This document shows, one piece after another, positions 45,850 through 57,087 of a stretch of DNA of 64,000 nucleotides. Location of the stretch: NCBI GenBank assembly GCA_014281115.1, contig JACONQ010000011.1, forward strand, positions 434,001 through 498,000, read 5' to 3'. A program made the translations under genes and the position numbers. The first letter of the stretch is position 1, and the number at the start of each line of letters is the position of its first letter. Source of the stretch: Laburnicola sp. R22_1 (taxonomy: Eukaryota; Ascomycota; Dothideomycetes; Pleosporales; Didymosphaeriaceae). Under the pieces are notes generated by a model. The model searched no databases. It was not told the DNA's origin and saw nothing but the letters and a program-made list of their open reading frames with translations.

Positions 45850-46217
45850 ATGAATCTCCTCCTCCTCCTCAACTTCTTCCTAACCCTCATCACCGCCTCC
45901 GCCATCGCAAAGCGCGGCCTCCCAGGCGGCGTCTACACCTGTACGAAAGACAACTTCAAAGGTTAGTAGTCGATTACATGCTGTTAGGTGCAAAGATGTG
46001 CTCACTCTCAACAGGACAGTGTCAATGGACTGCGCCCACAAATCGCTGCCACATTAACATGGGCATTCACTCCCTCGGGCCAGATCGCGGTGGGCATTGC
46101 GCAACATACCACGGAAATAACTGTCAAGAAAACACGAGAATTGCTATCTATGCCTACCCTGGAAAGCAAAGGGGCATGAGCAATGTCTGGGGCAGTTTCA
46201 AGTGCTGGAACCACTGA
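45850..46217 (+). CDS. Small secreted cysteine-rich protein, 104 aa
   Basis: Two exons, 45850-45961 and 46015-46217, flank a 53-nt intron (donor GTTAGT, acceptor CAACAG), joined in phase. Residues 1-20 are a signal peptide (LLLLLNFFLTLITASAIA) followed by a Lys-Arg pair. The mature part of about 84 residues has six Cys in the order TCTK, QCQW, RCHI, HCAT, NCQE and KCWN, spread as expected for three disulfides. The pattern with GVYTC near the start, a GPDRGGHC centre and a SFKCW end recalls small secreted fungal proteins of crystallin-like type, which I offer only as a possibility. It qualifies by size and cysteine content as an effector candidate. It lies between two transposon blocks. Confidence 0.82.
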
Positions 46218-47290
46218 GGTCATCGCTATTGTGACGATTGTTGTCGTGGTGAGGTTGGACGAGGAGGCGTGAACGATTTCTTGATAGAATTCGTTGATAC
46301 TTCTCGCGGTCGATTCTATAGGTTGATACAGGTGAAAATAAATGTAACACAGTGTAGAAAAGTCATATACCGTCCCTTCATACCTATCCAAATATTTCTG
46401 CACATTCGTATCTATCCAAATGATTTTTGTCGCTCTGCGCGCAAAATATCGTCCATCCTTCACTTTTCTAACAAGGTGTCGAAACGAAACCCCAGCTATA
46501 TAGGCCCACCGCTAGAGAAAGCTCTATATGTGGATCACCTCTGCCTCTCCACATGCACTTTCTCTCAGCAACGTGACGACCAAGGTCAACCTTTCTCGAG
46601 TTTTGCCCAAGACTGTAATGCATTCCAGTCCACACACTTGCGTTCGGAATTTAAGTTTGGTAGAGGGCGATTAACGTCAGCATGCTCCCAGCGAGACGTG
46701 TAACCGCTTACCCGTGGACCCGTGGACGTCCGCTTTACACATGATAGAAATCACGTGACAATGATCAGACCTCAAGACGGATGGGGCGGGGTATTATTGG
46801 GGCCAATTATCGCCTGGTGCTTCAGAGTACATCTTGAAATTAATTAAAAGCCCGGGAAGCAGCTGCAGACGATACACCTTCTTGCCGAGCTACAGTATCG
46901 CCTTATGTACGTGTGAGGCAAAGCAAAGCCCCGCCATGGCCGTGATTGGATGTGGTTGACCACCTGCAGGGTCCGATCCTCAAATAAGATTCGAATGCTT
47001 GAACGTCGATACCGCTAAATTTAGCCGCGAAGCAAGGAATGACCCAACGATTTGTCTTTGCCGCCAACATACTTCTCCGGATACGCCTCGTACACCACGA
47101 ACACGCGCACAGAGACTGACCTCATTTTGGGGTTAGAAACCCGAATATACCTGCATATGCAGCTACCCTGGAAAAGGACTTGATAGCTATTGTGTGTAGG
47201 CAACAATTTTCAGATACCCGCTGTCTCCCACCTCTTCAGTAGCGTTCCTTGGAAACGCATCACCTGCGTACCTTGTTTGTCAGCCTCGCG
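46218..47290. other. Intergenic region, no gene called
   Basis: Frames of up to 150 codons exist on both strands (for example around 46269-46703) but overlap the 3' part of the preceding gene or lack coding character. I see no repeat here. Confidence 0.4.
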
Positions 47291-47628
47291 ATGGCGCACA
47301 CAAGCCTTTTCGTTGTCGGTACAACTCTCTCATTCTACACTCTCTGGCAAATTGCATTGGATCTCTCGTACAAAGTAGCACTGCGCCGCAATGGCTGTCT
47401 CGAAGCGCCCACAGATCCGCACAAATATCCGCTCGTGGGGCTAGATTATTTTCTCCGCTTCATGAACGCTTTCCAAGGAGGTTATCTCCTTAGCTTCAAT
47501 AAAGCCATGTTCGACCAGCACGGCCATACCCACACAGTCAGCTCTTTCGGTACCAAGATTATCAGAACAATCGACCCCTAGGTATCCAAGGCCGTGTACG
47601 CAACGTACTTTCCAAACCAGCGCTGACA
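47291..47628 (+). pseudogene. N-terminal relic of a CYP52-like cytochrome P450
   Basis: From ATG 47291 the frame encodes a membrane anchor (SLFVVGTTLSFYTLWQIAL). The segment ALRRNGCLEAPTDPHKYPL and LGLD-like VGLDYFLRF follow, then a GTKIIRTIDP block. These are hallmarks of the N-terminus of fungal CYP52-type P450s, which hydroxylate n-alkanes and fatty acids. A TAG follows at 47579. Beyond it the same frame continues about 12 codons (VSKAVYATYFPNQR) and then meets unrelated repeat sequence. The heme-binding Cys region and everything after about residue 110 are absent. The hAT element starting near 47628 appears to have cut the gene. A remainder might lie past the right edge of the window. Confidence 0.78.
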
Positions 47629-47880
47629 ACGTAGCGTAGTACAGTACGGTTAACCCTCATTGCTCTACGCTACGGCTTGTATGGGCGCTACATACGTACA
47701 GGAGCTACTAGAAATACTAGCAGGGCTTCCAACGTAGCGAAGTACGGTACGGTGGACCCCCATCGCTCTACGCTACGGCTCGTATGAGAGCCCAGTACGT
47801 ACGGGAGCCCCCGGAGATGTCAAAATACGGTCCGTAACCGTAGTACGCTCCGTAAAATCCCCCTACGCCCCGTAGTAGGG
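47626..47880. repeat. hAT terminal region with an about 108-bp-spaced direct duplication
   Basis: CAACGTAGCGTAGTACAGTA (about 47628) and CAACGTAGCGAAGTACGGTA (about 47733) begin two similar segments of about 83 bp. Each contains GCTCTACGCTACGG and a TACGTACRGGAG word. Many GTACGG/CCGTAC words in both directions continue to 47880. Position next to hAT coding remnants suggests terminal and subterminal repeats of that element. Confidence 0.6.
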
Positions 47881-48653
47881 CGGGATTTCCTAATTGGGTA
47901 ATCCGTCGTCGTTTTTTGGTGTTGAGGTTGTTAATAAGGCTTCCCTTTTAGAGATCACCTTTGTAAGGCTTGTGAGATCGCTTTTAACAACCTCTCTACC
48001 CAGCCAATTCTTCTATAACTGTAAGGCCTTAATTGTACAGCCTATAAGACTATTGCGATCGCATATAATTGTACGTTTGGCGGAGCTAAAACACCTCTCA
48101 CAATTATAGGACGTGCAGGGCATGGAGAGGTGATCCATAGCCATTTTATAGAGGATTAGGTAACGTTTTTAGCCTACTTTAACCCACCAATAGTGTCGGT
48201 TGTCCATAAGTTGTATTAACTTTTTGTTATTGCTGCTAAGGTCCCTTTGCAGATTGTCTAAGTACTTATTAAGCTGCGTTATACGCTTATAATGTTTATA
48301 AGACTTATTACTAGTAAGAAGTATAGGATCTACGCTTATTATTTAAGCCCTCTGCGTGTCGCCCTTATAAGCCCCAGGTACCTTACGCGATGTTGGGGGG
48401 CTAGGTAGCTTAATGTTGTCCTTTTTAGTGTTAACGTACGCCTTAAATACATAGCGCAGTGAGCAATTGGCTTTTTAATATCACTTAGGGTGCCTTTTCT
48501 AGTAGTCCTTAAACTAGGCGATATAGAGCTATAGGTGTAACGCGGTGCCCACACAGTAAAGAGATAGGTCCAGATTTATAATAATTTTAATAAAGTATAT
48601 ATTAAGCTTCTGCTACGCAAGCGCAACACCTTTAACGAGATAAAATAACTATA
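47880..48653 (-). pseudogene. hAT transposase, C-terminal piece with dimerisation domain
   Basis: The minus strand reads ILYKMAMDHLSMPCTS, then CERCFSSAKRTI and IKALQL in successive segments. This is the hAT C-terminal dimerisation domain (typical pattern: tyrosine-proline-leucine, LSIP, then ERxFSxA). An upstream part shows IIINLDLSLYCVGTALHL and SLRYVFKAYVNTKKD. Several TAG codons and one frame change interrupt it. Confidence 0.7.
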
Positions 48654-51551
48654 TAACGTGGTTCACCAGCGAGTGACCCACACCAGTGAGCGCGCCACCT
48701 TTGCCAAGACTCCACCAAACCATTTCATTCATTATCAGACTGCGTCGCAACACTACTTGAAAATATATACTAAGTTAATGCATCTAATTCAGATTCTTCC
48801 TCTTTAACTCCCTAGCAGGTTTGCGCATTGTGTCCAGGTTGCCTGCAGATGCCACAACGCCGTTAAGTTAATGGCCCTGTTGCAGCGCGACTAGTATCTG
48901 ACAACTGTTTACCCTTCTTCTGTCCACCAGCGTCCTTAGAAGTGGCTAGCTAAGATCCCTCTGCTACTGTAAGTGATCCCTAATACTGGATATGCCTCCT
49001 TTTACGCAATTTTCGCCTTATAGTCTCCTTAATTGTCTTGCGAAGGCCTGCAATTTCATCTAACACTAGTACCTAACTATGCATTGCACTTAGAGCGCCT
49101 TTTTTAAGCTTCTTAAGCACCTGCATAGTTGAAGTTGGTAATAAATTAAAGTAATCTCTAATTCTCTTGCGAACTAGTGTTGATTGCGCCTCAAATTCGC
49201 GTAGGTTACTTGGTGTTTTAGACTCCTAGGTGGTAGGCTCTTTAATGGGCAGACTAGGTGTACGGATGCGGATGTTAAGGTGCTGCAACACCTCCTCTAG
49301 ATTCAATAGGACTAGCCCAGCACCGCGAAAACCACCCTTAATTGTCTCTGCAGAGAAAACCTTCAAAAACGCGGTTTTAAAGGCTAGGAGGAACTCAATC
49401 TTTGTAATATGGGTTATTAGCCAACGCGCCAAGCCTAAGATCTTAGCACCATATGCCTTCTTTAGTAGGGAGAAATAGCCCGTATCTAACAGCTGCAGCA
49501 GGTGTAACAAATGTGGCGGCATATAGAGAGTAATAATCTTATGTTTCTTGCAGTAATCCTAGAACTTAATTAAGTTATAGCTCTTATAGCTGTTAATAAC
49601 TAGCAGCTAATAGGTTCCTTTAGCGTGTCCCTTTATATGCGCGTTAAAGTGTTTTAACCACGCAATACTAAGCTTGTTGTTTGTCTAGCTGTTCTCGCTA
49701 ACAGCGATTACCTAATCGCTAGGAATTGACGCGTCTTCGTACCAGGTGGAGATGTGACGCTTGCCGGCGTAGATAATGAAGGGAGGGATTGCCTATCCAG
49801 CAGCGCAGATACCCTGGATCACCGTAATCCACTAGCGGTCGCCTGGCTGTATTAATTTGGGTTTCGCACGCCTCTCTAATGCTGTGACCACAAGCTAAGA
49901 CCCTATAACCCCTAACGTGTTCGATCACTCATCCGCGCAGATCACTCATCCGCGCACCCCACCAAAATCGCGACGCGTCTTCCTACAATTGCTCTTCAAC
50001 AACGCAATAAAATAGGTAGTAAATAGATTTATTAAGTGCGCGCTATCTAGTAGTACACTGAGTCCTTGTATGACCTTGTTCGTGGCACTTGCTGCAGGTT
50101 GGCGGTGCTCGAGGCCTACTTGGCTGCCCCGCCTGCTCTACCTGCTGGAGCACCCTTTCGGCCTCTGCAGCAAGCAATTGACCTTCCTCTACCCGCATAG
50201 GTCCTCCACGGGCTATATACTGTCGGCGCTGCTGCTCTTTACGCTGCCGCCGCTAAATAGCCTGTCGGACCTTCCTATTCTCCTCTGCAAGGATCGTTGC
50301 TGAATTCATCGCAAGTTGACACCCTTTAACAAGCTGGCGGATAGCCTAGGTAGTAGGGCTCTGCAAAGGCCGACTAAGGCGGTCCTGGATAAATCGAGCC
50401 TGCTGCTCTAGCTGAGCAGTAGTATGCGGCGTCTCTAACGTCCATGCGACCTCAGCGTTGGCCGCTGCCCCTGGCGGAGACGGCGTCCTAACCACTGTCA
50501 GCGACGACAAGACGCGTTCTGGACAGGCTGGGACTAGCCCTGTCGCCCGAAAGCCAGCCTGGATATTCTGCTCTGACAAGACTGTCTCTCTGATGCCTGG
50601 GTATATCTGTAAGAAGTCCTGCTTGTCAATGTGGAAGACGTGTTGTCGCGCAAGCTCGGACACTTGGTGGCCGTACGCAACCTTAAGAGGCGAGAAGCAG
50701 CCAACATCGAGCGGCTGGAGCAGGTGCGACGTATGAGAGGGCATACAGAGCGTAATAATCTTGTTCTCTGCGCAGTACTTATCGAACTCAGGCGTTGCGT
50801 GGCTGCCGTGGCCGTCAAGGATGAGTAGTCGGTAGGCCCCTATCGTACGGGCTTCAGTATGTCGGTGGAAGTGCTTTACCCACTCGAAGCCTAGGTCGTC
50901 CGTAGTCCAGCCGTTGTCGCTAACAGCGATAGTCCAATCAGGTGGTAGGCCTTGATACCAGCTAGCTTGGTGGAGCTTCCCTTGCAGGATCACGAAGGGT
51001 GGGATAGACCAGCCAGACGCGTTGATACACTCAATCGTCGTTACCCACTCGCGATCACCTGGCTGTATAGTCGCCGCACGGCCGACTGTCTTAGAGCTTG
51101 TAACGACTTTTGACGTCGCAGCGATACCCATCAAGAAGCCAGTCTCGTCAAAGTTGTAGATATCTGTATCGAGGATGCCGTATGACTGGCGCGTCTCCTC
51201 TACGAGCTTGAACCACGCGCGGATCGCGACAGGGTCTTCAGATCTTGCGCGCTGTGAGTGGAACTTGCGATTCCACTTAGTCTGGAGCTCTGCCTGGCGC
51301 TTGCCAAAGCGCGACACCCACTTCTCGCCGACTGATTGTGGAGGTGGCTCTTGGCCCGCGCGGCGAGCAGATTGTCTGCCATTCGTCGTACGTTGATAAT
51401 ATGGGGCGGAAATCCGCGTCGGTCGAGGTCTAGGATCCACTCTACTAGGGATTGCTCCTCAGTAGGGTGTAGCTTTCGTTTCTGAACGTTGGCGATAGCT
51501 TGAGGGCGAGCACCTCTGGTACGGTCGCGGATAGTCGTTTCAGGGACATTA

Positions 51552-53687
51552 CCGTATTCGGCCACTCAACGCACAGACCCCACTCAACGCACAGTTAGCA
51601 CTAAAAATCGTATATTTTCAACACCTCATAACTCCACCAATATGGACCCGATCGACGCAGCTGTTGAAGCTTTAAAATCCCTGGAGCTAGGAGAACGTCC
51701 TAATATATCCCAGGTTGCTCGGGAGTACGGCGTTGAGCGGTCGCGGCTCTCGAAGCGCTATCGAGGGGTTCAGGGCACCTATGCAACTCGGGCCGAAAAA
51801 AAGCGACTCCTCAACAATACACAGGAAAAACAGCTACTACAGTACATTGATAAGCTGTGTGTACAAGGCCTACCCCCTACGAGAGAGATAATACAAAATT
51901 TCGCTGGAGAAATAGCACATTAAGAGCCAGGAAATCACTGGGTTAATCGCTACATTGCGCGGCATCAAATTGACCTTATATCGCGATGGACATCTGGCAT
52001 CGATAGCCAGCGCTACAAAGCCAATTTAGCCTTTAAATACGCCCTCTATTTCAAGCTTTTAGATGATAAGATCAAGCAGTACAACATCGCACCGTTAAAT
52101 ATATACAATATGGATGAGAAGGGCTTCTTGATCGGGGTAGTGTCAAAAATGAAGCGCGTGTTCTCTCGACAGCGATATGAGCAAGGAGGCGTTAAGCAGG
52201 TACTCTAGGACGGCAATAGAGAGTGGATAACGACGATAGCTTATATATGCGCCGACGGCAGCTCTCTAAAACCTGCCCTAATATATCAGGCGGCTTCTAG
52301 CAACATCCAGGACACATAGCTACAAGATTTTAATCCTCAAGAGCACCAGGCCTTTTTCGCCTCATCACCATCTGGATGGACAAACAACGAACTTGGGATT
52401 GCCTAGCTTAAGAGGTGCTTTTAAGAGGAGACTAAGAAGAAGGCAAAGCGCGACTATTAACTCCTAATTCTTAATGGGCATGGCTCACACGTTACTATAG
52501 AGTTTATCGAGTTCTGCAATTAAAATTGAATCCTCCTAGCTATCTACCCGCCGCATTCAACTCATACGCTACAGCCTCTAGATGTCTGCCTTTTTAAGCC
52601 TCTTTTAGCTGCATATACAAAAGAGCTCTCTGAATTCATGTACAACAGCTAAGGACTCACATCTATCACTAAGCGCGACTTCTTCCGCTTCTTCTATAAG
52701 GCATATAGAGTTGCATTCGCTAAAGAAACAATCATTAACGCCTTTAAAGTTACTGGCATCTCTCCACTAAATAGCAACGCTATATTGAAGAAATTTAAGG
52801 ATCTAGAGCCTAAGAGGCCATTAAGTAGCGATAGCATGTTGTTAGTACTCTCTGCAAGCAATTGGCGTAAAATTGAAGGACTTCTACAACAGGTAGTTGA
52901 GGATCTTAATGATAAACGCGTCTCGCAGCTGTCTCACACAATACACGCAATAGCGACTTAGAAACAGCTCGTCTAGCACGAAAACGATCGCCTTAGAGAT
53001 GCCCTTTTCAATAAGAAGAAGCGCCGTAAGCGTGGCAAGGCATTACTACTTGAACCCTTTGAGAATTACGCTGGCGGCGCCGTCTTCTAGTTGCTATTAA
53101 AAGTTGAGGCTGCCCGCAATCGCTAGGCTGAAAAAGACGCCAAAGCAGAAGAACTACAACACCAGAAGGAGCGCGACAAGCTAGCTAAGGAGTAGAAAAA
53201 GTAGGAGAAACAGGCTATGCTTGAGTAGAGGGCGCAGAAAAGGATGGCTGCAAAAGAGGTTAGGTTGCAAGAATAGTAGAGGAAGGCGGCAGAGCGCGAA
53301 GAAGATCTACTTGCGCGCGCAGCTGAAAAGCAACTCAGGACTGATATACAATTGGCCAAAAAGGGTAAGGCGCGTAGCCTTGAGGCTCCTGCACCTCCTG
53401 CTCATGTTATTTAAGACCTAGAGGTTGATGTTGAGGATCTATTAGTTATTGAAGGGGTGGTGGAGGCATCCGGCCCATTAACGCGCACTCGCAAAGTACG
53501 CCTCCTACAGAGGTATCACACGTAGTTTATCGTTGCCAATCGATTTATCAAGCTTCTGCAAATGCTACTCTAAAAAATCTAGTGATTTTACGATATATAT
53601 AGAGCTCTGCAGCTTCAAAAGTAATAGTGGTGGCTATCCTCAAACTGTGCGTTGAGTGGGGTCTGTGCGTTGAGTGGCCGAATTCGG
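51552..53687 (+). mobile_element. pogo-type DNA transposon P3, innermost
   Basis: TIRs 51552-51596 and 53643-53687 (45 bp, one or two mismatches) contain CACTCAACGCACAG twice with an 18-base period. TA dinucleotides flank both ends, though exact borders are uncertain by a few bases. Length is about 2.14 kb. The transposase lies on the plus strand, opposite to its host P2. Confidence 0.85.
51642..53575 (+). pseudogene. P3 transposase, broken by TAG/TAA stops
   Basis: Opens MDPIDAAVEALKSLELGE with a pogo/CENP-B-type helix-turn-helix (ISQVAREYGVERSRLSKRY) and is open to TAA 51923. The same frame continues through NIYNMDEKGFLIGVVSK, LLILNGHGSHVTIEF and IYPPHSTHTLQPLDVCLF. The second catalytic Asp is Asn here. 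A long charged, coiled-coil tail (Lys/Glu/Arg-rich) reaches about 53360. Stops are TAG and TAA, as expected from CAG, TGG and CAA. Confidence 0.85.
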
Positions 53688-54480
53688 TATATAGTCGCGC
53701 AGCCTGGCGGCGACTCTTAACCTGCTTATTCTGAATCGCCTGCATTGAGAGACTAAGTCTCCCTTCTTTTTGAGCCTGCTGGACGTGCTGGGGGAGCGGC
53801 ATTGCGAGAGTTGTGAGAGGACGCGTCGCGATTTTGGTGGGGTGCGCGGATGAGTGATCTGCGCGGATGAGTGATCTGCGCGGATGAGTGATCGAACACG
53901 TTATCAGGAAGCCTGATTCATCAAAGTTGTAGGTGTCCTTATCCGTAATGCCGTACTTGACTTTGATGCCCTCCACAAGCTTGAACCACGCGTTTATAAC
54001 CTTAGGACCTTCCTGTCGTGCCCTCTGGTTGTCGTATGACCGAGACCAACGCGTTTTAACTTCACGTCTGCGCTTGATAAACCTGTCTGTCCAGTTAATG
54101 CCAACAGGTGGCTTTCCTCTCTGTAAACGTAGTGAATCGGCCATTGTGCGTATCATAAGCTTCGTAGGAGGGAATCCACGCGTGTCCAGCTCGATTATAC
54201 GATCAACAAGCGCCTGCTCCTCAAGGAGAGTAAAATTCTTTGATTTAGGTGGGTTATCGCGTCGTGCAGTCGTTCCGTTGTTATACAGCCCTGCTGCTGC
54301 TCGCTCTGTAAGATTTGGGTCTTGTTCGATAGCTCTAATAGCAATAAGTAACCGAGCTTTATTAGATGGCTTAGAAGACATGGTAGGTGGTTGTATTATG
54401 ACGGTATTGTTGGTGATGGTGGGGTCTTGGCAAAGGTGGCGCGCTCACTGGTGTGGGTCACTCGCTGGTGAACCACGTTA

Positions 54481-54615
54481 TAGCTATTAATTTCATATAC
54501 GCGCTTAGTAAGCGACTTGTAAAGTTATTATAAGTTAATAATTGTCTACTAGAGGGACCTAAATCCGCTAATGCTAGCAGCACTCTCTAGAGTCTTACAC
54601 ATCTTATAAAACTCT
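54481..54615 (-). pseudogene. hAT transposase, middle piece between P1 and P4
   Basis: A 135-bp segment lies between the TA target sites of two pogo elements. By collinearity it belongs to the hAT transposase between the pieces at 56468 and 48653. By itself it is too short to identify. Confidence 0.5.
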
Positions 54616-54617
54616 TA

Positions 54618-56465
54618 ACATGGATGGCAAGCGAGCGGCGCAGGCAAGCGAGCGGCGCACCCCATCAACTTTTCGCACCTTTGAAGTCGCGCAGCTCAAC
54701 CACAATATAATATACTATATAGATTTTGATACAATAGATTAAGCAGTATTTAAAGTATCTTTTTGCACGTACGTGAGTTATGCCCAAGCTCTCTGCACCT
54801 TGTGCAGCGCGCCGAAACCTGGCGGCTCAGGCCTGATCGCTCTCCACTTTGACGCTGTTCATGCTCTATCTGCTGGTCAGCCGCCTTTTGAGCAAGTATA
54901 TTCTCTCCCTCTCCCTTTGTTAAGGTCCCCTGCTTCTGTATCCGCTTCTTTTTGCGCTGTCTACGCTTAGTTGCTGCCTCATTGGCTCTCTCAAGGCTAG
55001 TAATCCGATCGCGCATAAGCTCAGCTGAGAGCATCATTACTTCAGCACCCTTCTTAAGTTGATTAATCGCCTGAATAATAGAGGCAGGCGAGGAGCTCTT
55101 GTGCCGTTGAACGCGCTCACGGATTAGAGTTGATTGAGCCTCAAGCTCACGTATGTTGCTCGGCGTTTTGGCTTCCCAGAGAGCCTCTGGCAGAGCAGCT
55201 GGTGAAGGCGTACGAAGCTGCACATCCAGCTTTGACAGAACAGCTTCAGGCTGGAGAGGAACAAGGCCTGCGCCTCGAAAGGCTGAACAGATATTGGCTG
55301 ATGTAAATGATTGCTCAAAGGCTGTCTTGAAGGCTGGCAGGAATTCAAGCTTCGTGATGTGGTTGATGTAGTTACGGATCAGAGCCTCAACCTCTCGGCT
55401 GTACGCGCGCTTCAACGGCGAGAAGCAGCCCACATCAAGTGGCTGCAGCAGATGCGAGGAGTGAGGCGGCATGCAGAGCGTGTAGATGTTGTTCTCCTTG
55501 CAGAGCTGTTGAAATTCAAGAGAGTGGTGGCTCGCATGGCCATCAAGGATAAGCAGCCTACGCGTGCCAACAATCCGGGTCTCTGTATGCTTGATAAAGT
55601 GCTTTAGCCACTCAACTCCAAGCTCGTTCGTCGTCCAGCCGTTGTCGCTAAGAGATATAGCCCAATCGCGCGGGATATCCTCCTCGTACCAAGCAGATAG
55701 GTGGTGCTGGCCAGCAAAGATGATAAACGGTGGGATAGCCCAGCCAGCAGCGTTGATTGCTTGGACAAGTGTCACCCACTCGCGGTTCCCAGGCTGGACA
55801 GCCTTTGGCCGGCCTCTCCTCTCTAACCCTGTAACAACGAGCTGAGTCGTAATCTTGCCCATCATGAAGCCAGCCTCATCAAAATTGTAGACGTCCTCAT
55901 CGCAGATGCCGTACCTGGCCTTAGTCTGCTCTACAAGCTTGAACCAGGCGCTAATTAGGATAGGATCCTCACAGAGAGCTCTCTGTCTATCGTAGGCTCG
56001 GTTAAAACACGTCTTAAGAGAGTCTGTACGCCTAACAAAGTTGGCTGGCCACTTCTGTCCAACCTGGCCTGCGCCGCGCGCAGCTAGCAGCTTATCTGCC
56101 ATATCGCGAATTGCTAAGTAGGTAGGCGAAAATCCACGTAGGTCCAGATCAAGTATATGACGAATTATCACCTCCTCTTCTAGCTGGGTGAGCTTCTTCG
56201 AGTTGGGCTGGCAATCGCGTCGCGTAGGTCTCCCAGCGCGTCGGCGGCGGAGCGTTGTTTCGGGTACATTGTAGACTGCTGCAGCAGCTCGGTTGCTTTG
56301 GATCTGGCTGGTATTAATTGAAAAGATGGCAAGCTGAACATCTGCTTCCTTTGAAGCCATTTGAGTGTTGTGGCGTGGAGTTGTTGTAGGACGCGTTTAG
56401 AGCGGGTGCGAAAGTTGATGGGGTGCGCCGCTCGCTTGCCTGCGCCGCTCGCTTGCCATCCATGT
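54618..56465 (-). mobile_element. pogo-type DNA transposon P4, apparently complete
   Basis: TIRs 54618-54679 and 56405-56465 differ by about one base, and TA flanks both ends (54616-17, 56466-67). Each TIR contains GGCAAGCGAGCGGCGCA twice in tandem, then CCCCATCAACTTT. Length is 1,848 bp. It holds an uninterrupted transposase gene on the minus strand and shows no RIP-like stops. Confidence 0.95.
54750..56360 (-). CDS. pogo-type (DD35D) transposase, intact, 536 aa
   Basis: It cuts and pastes its element by binding the TIRs and inserting at TA. Residues 1-45 hold the first helix-turn-helix ([20 protein letters not shown]). Residues about 58-125 hold the CENP-B-type DNA-binding region ([20 protein letters not shown]). 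The catalytic triad is Asp161 (NFDEAGF), Asp273 ([10 protein letters not shown]) and Asp309 (LQPLDVGCF); the last two are 35 residues apart, diagnostic for pogo. A coiled-coil stretch (430-490) precedes a CX2CX4HX4C zinc knuckle at Cys519, Cys522, His527 and Cys532. ATG 56360 is the only suitable start, about 105 bases inside the element. All key residues are present, so activity is plausible. Confidence 0.95.
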   Translation of the reverse strand: MASKEADVQLAIFSINTSQIQSNRAAAAVYNVPETTLRRRRAGRPTRRDCQPNSKKLTQLEEEVIIRHILDLDLRGFSPTYLAIRDMADKLLAARGAGQVGQKWPANFVRRTDSLKTCFNRAYDRQRALCEDPILISAWFKLVEQTKARYGICDEDVYNFDEAGFMMGKITTQLVVTGLERRGRPKAVQPGNREWVTLVQAINAAGWAIPPFIIFAGQHHLSAWYEEDIPRDWAISLSDNGWTTNELGVEWLKHFIKHTETRIVGTRRLLILDGHASHHSLEFQQLCKENNIYTLCMPPHSSHLLQPLDVGCFSPLKRAYSREVEALIRNYINHITKLEFLPAFKTAFEQSFTSANICSAFRGAGLVPLQPEAVLSKLDVQLRTPSPAALPEALWEAKTPSNIRELEAQSTLIRERVQRHKSSSPASIIQAINQLKKGAEVMMLSAELMRDRITSLERANEAATKRRQRKKKRIQKQGTLTKGEGENILAQKAADQQIEHEQRQSGERSGLSRQVSARCTRCRELGHNSRTCKKIL

Positions 56466-56467
56466 TA

Positions 56468-57085
56468 TAAGACCTATATAATTGCGTAGACCTTCTCCTA
56501 ATTGTTGTCTATTAATCGGTTATGTATAGGGTTGTACTCGCAGGGCCTGTTAACATTGTTATTGTTGCTGCTAGGGACCTCTAGGAGGCCATTAATGTCG
56601 CGGGCGCGTTGAATAAACTTTCGAATTGGATTCTTAAGCTCATAGCAGCGTAATAGCATAAGATAAACGCTGTGCCACCTAATCCTGCTGTCCTAAATTA
56701 AATTAAGGGTGCTAAAGGTCCATAACGCGTTATTGTTGTTAAGCGATTGTTATATTGTATAGAAAAGCTTATAACATTTATATAAGACGCATACTGCGTT
56801 TACAAAATTGTAGAGTTTTCTAACAACCCCATGCCTCTAGTATAATTAATATTGCTCCTAGGGCGACGCGTAGGCAAGCTTAGCTTTGAAATTGCTTACT
56901 CTATCGCCGTAAATAAGAGCTTTAATAATTAGGTTAATTATATAACCCGCGCAGCGTATACAGTGTTAATTTCCAACTTTAAGCCTAGTTTTGTCACGCA
57001 GGTACTTGATGAATCTAGTGCTGTTATTACTAGCATTGTTACCCACAAAATAGTGGAGTTTTAACTCAAATTTGTACTCTCTAAT
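56468..57085 (-). pseudogene. hAT transposase, central piece
   Basis: The minus strand reads KLHYFVGNNASNNSTRF, then CIRCAGYIINLIIKALIYG and RVSNFKAKLAYAS. These match the hAT pattern with a catalytic-region DNASNND-like segment and RCxxHxxNLxxK (CAGYIINL here). Further segments continue toward 56480. The Asp of the first motif reads Asn. Single TAA/TAG codons interrupt. Confidence 0.8.
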
Positions 57086-57087
57086 TA

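Larger units (their letters stand above)
50346..53802 (-). pseudogene. P2 transposase, split by P3 and frameshifted
   Basis: The N-terminus (MPLPQHVQQAQKEGRLS and RRQAARLY, 53802-53690) is separated by P3 from its continuation NVPETTIRDRTRG (51549 onward). A frame change near 51350-51370 leads into a 364-codon open segment (51440-50346). That segment contains all three catalytic Asp of the pogo DDE domain: YNFDETGF, LLILDGHGSH and [10 protein letters not shown]. The C-terminal zinc knuckle is missing; the protein ends RPLQSPTT. Apart from the P3 insertion and the frame change it is little damaged. Confidence 0.85.
49915..53901 (-). mobile_element. pogo-type DNA transposon P2, inside P1 and containing P3
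   Basis: TIRs are 49915-49979 (65 bp) and 53820-53901 (82 bp), flanked by TA (49913-14, 53902-03). The 17-bp word GATCACTCATCCGCGCA is present twice at the left end and three times at the right, which accounts exactly for the 17-base length difference. The inner part CACCCCACCAAAATCGCG is shared by both ends. Own length without P3 is about 1.85 kb. Confidence 0.93.
48780..54381 (-). pseudogene. P1 transposase, split by P2 and broken by stops
   Basis: The 5' part (54381 to 53904) opens MSSKPSNKARLLIAIRAIEQ. It holds both helix-turn-helix regions and ends at YNFDESGFLI with the first catalytic Asp. The 3' part resumes at 49912 and reads GVIGS in the expected frame across the TA target. It later gives LLQLLDTGYFSLLKKAYG (49226-49522), where the last catalytic Asp survives, and a zinc-knuckle remnant (CGICRQPGHNAQT) near 48830-48870. 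TAG/TAA codons break the 3' part. Confidence 0.85.
48656..54478 (-). mobile_element. pogo-type DNA transposon P1 (outer), containing P2 and P3
   Basis: Terminal inverted repeats 48656-48717 and 54417-54478 are 62 bp with two mismatches and flanked by TA. The TIR contains two related 17-bp words, CACCAGCGAGTGACCCA and CACCAGTGAGCGCGCCA, then CTTTGCCAAGACYCCACCA. Without P2 the element is about 1.83 kb. Its transposase runs on the minus strand and is split by P2 in the DDE domain. Confidence 0.93.

Noticed and set aside
46269..46703. 144-codon plus frame downstream of the 104-aa gene
   Set aside because: No coding character and it opens inside the 3' flank of the secreted-protein gene.
55153..55845. 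Plus-strand frames across the P4 transposase
   Set aside because: They are complements of the intact minus-strand transposase gene.
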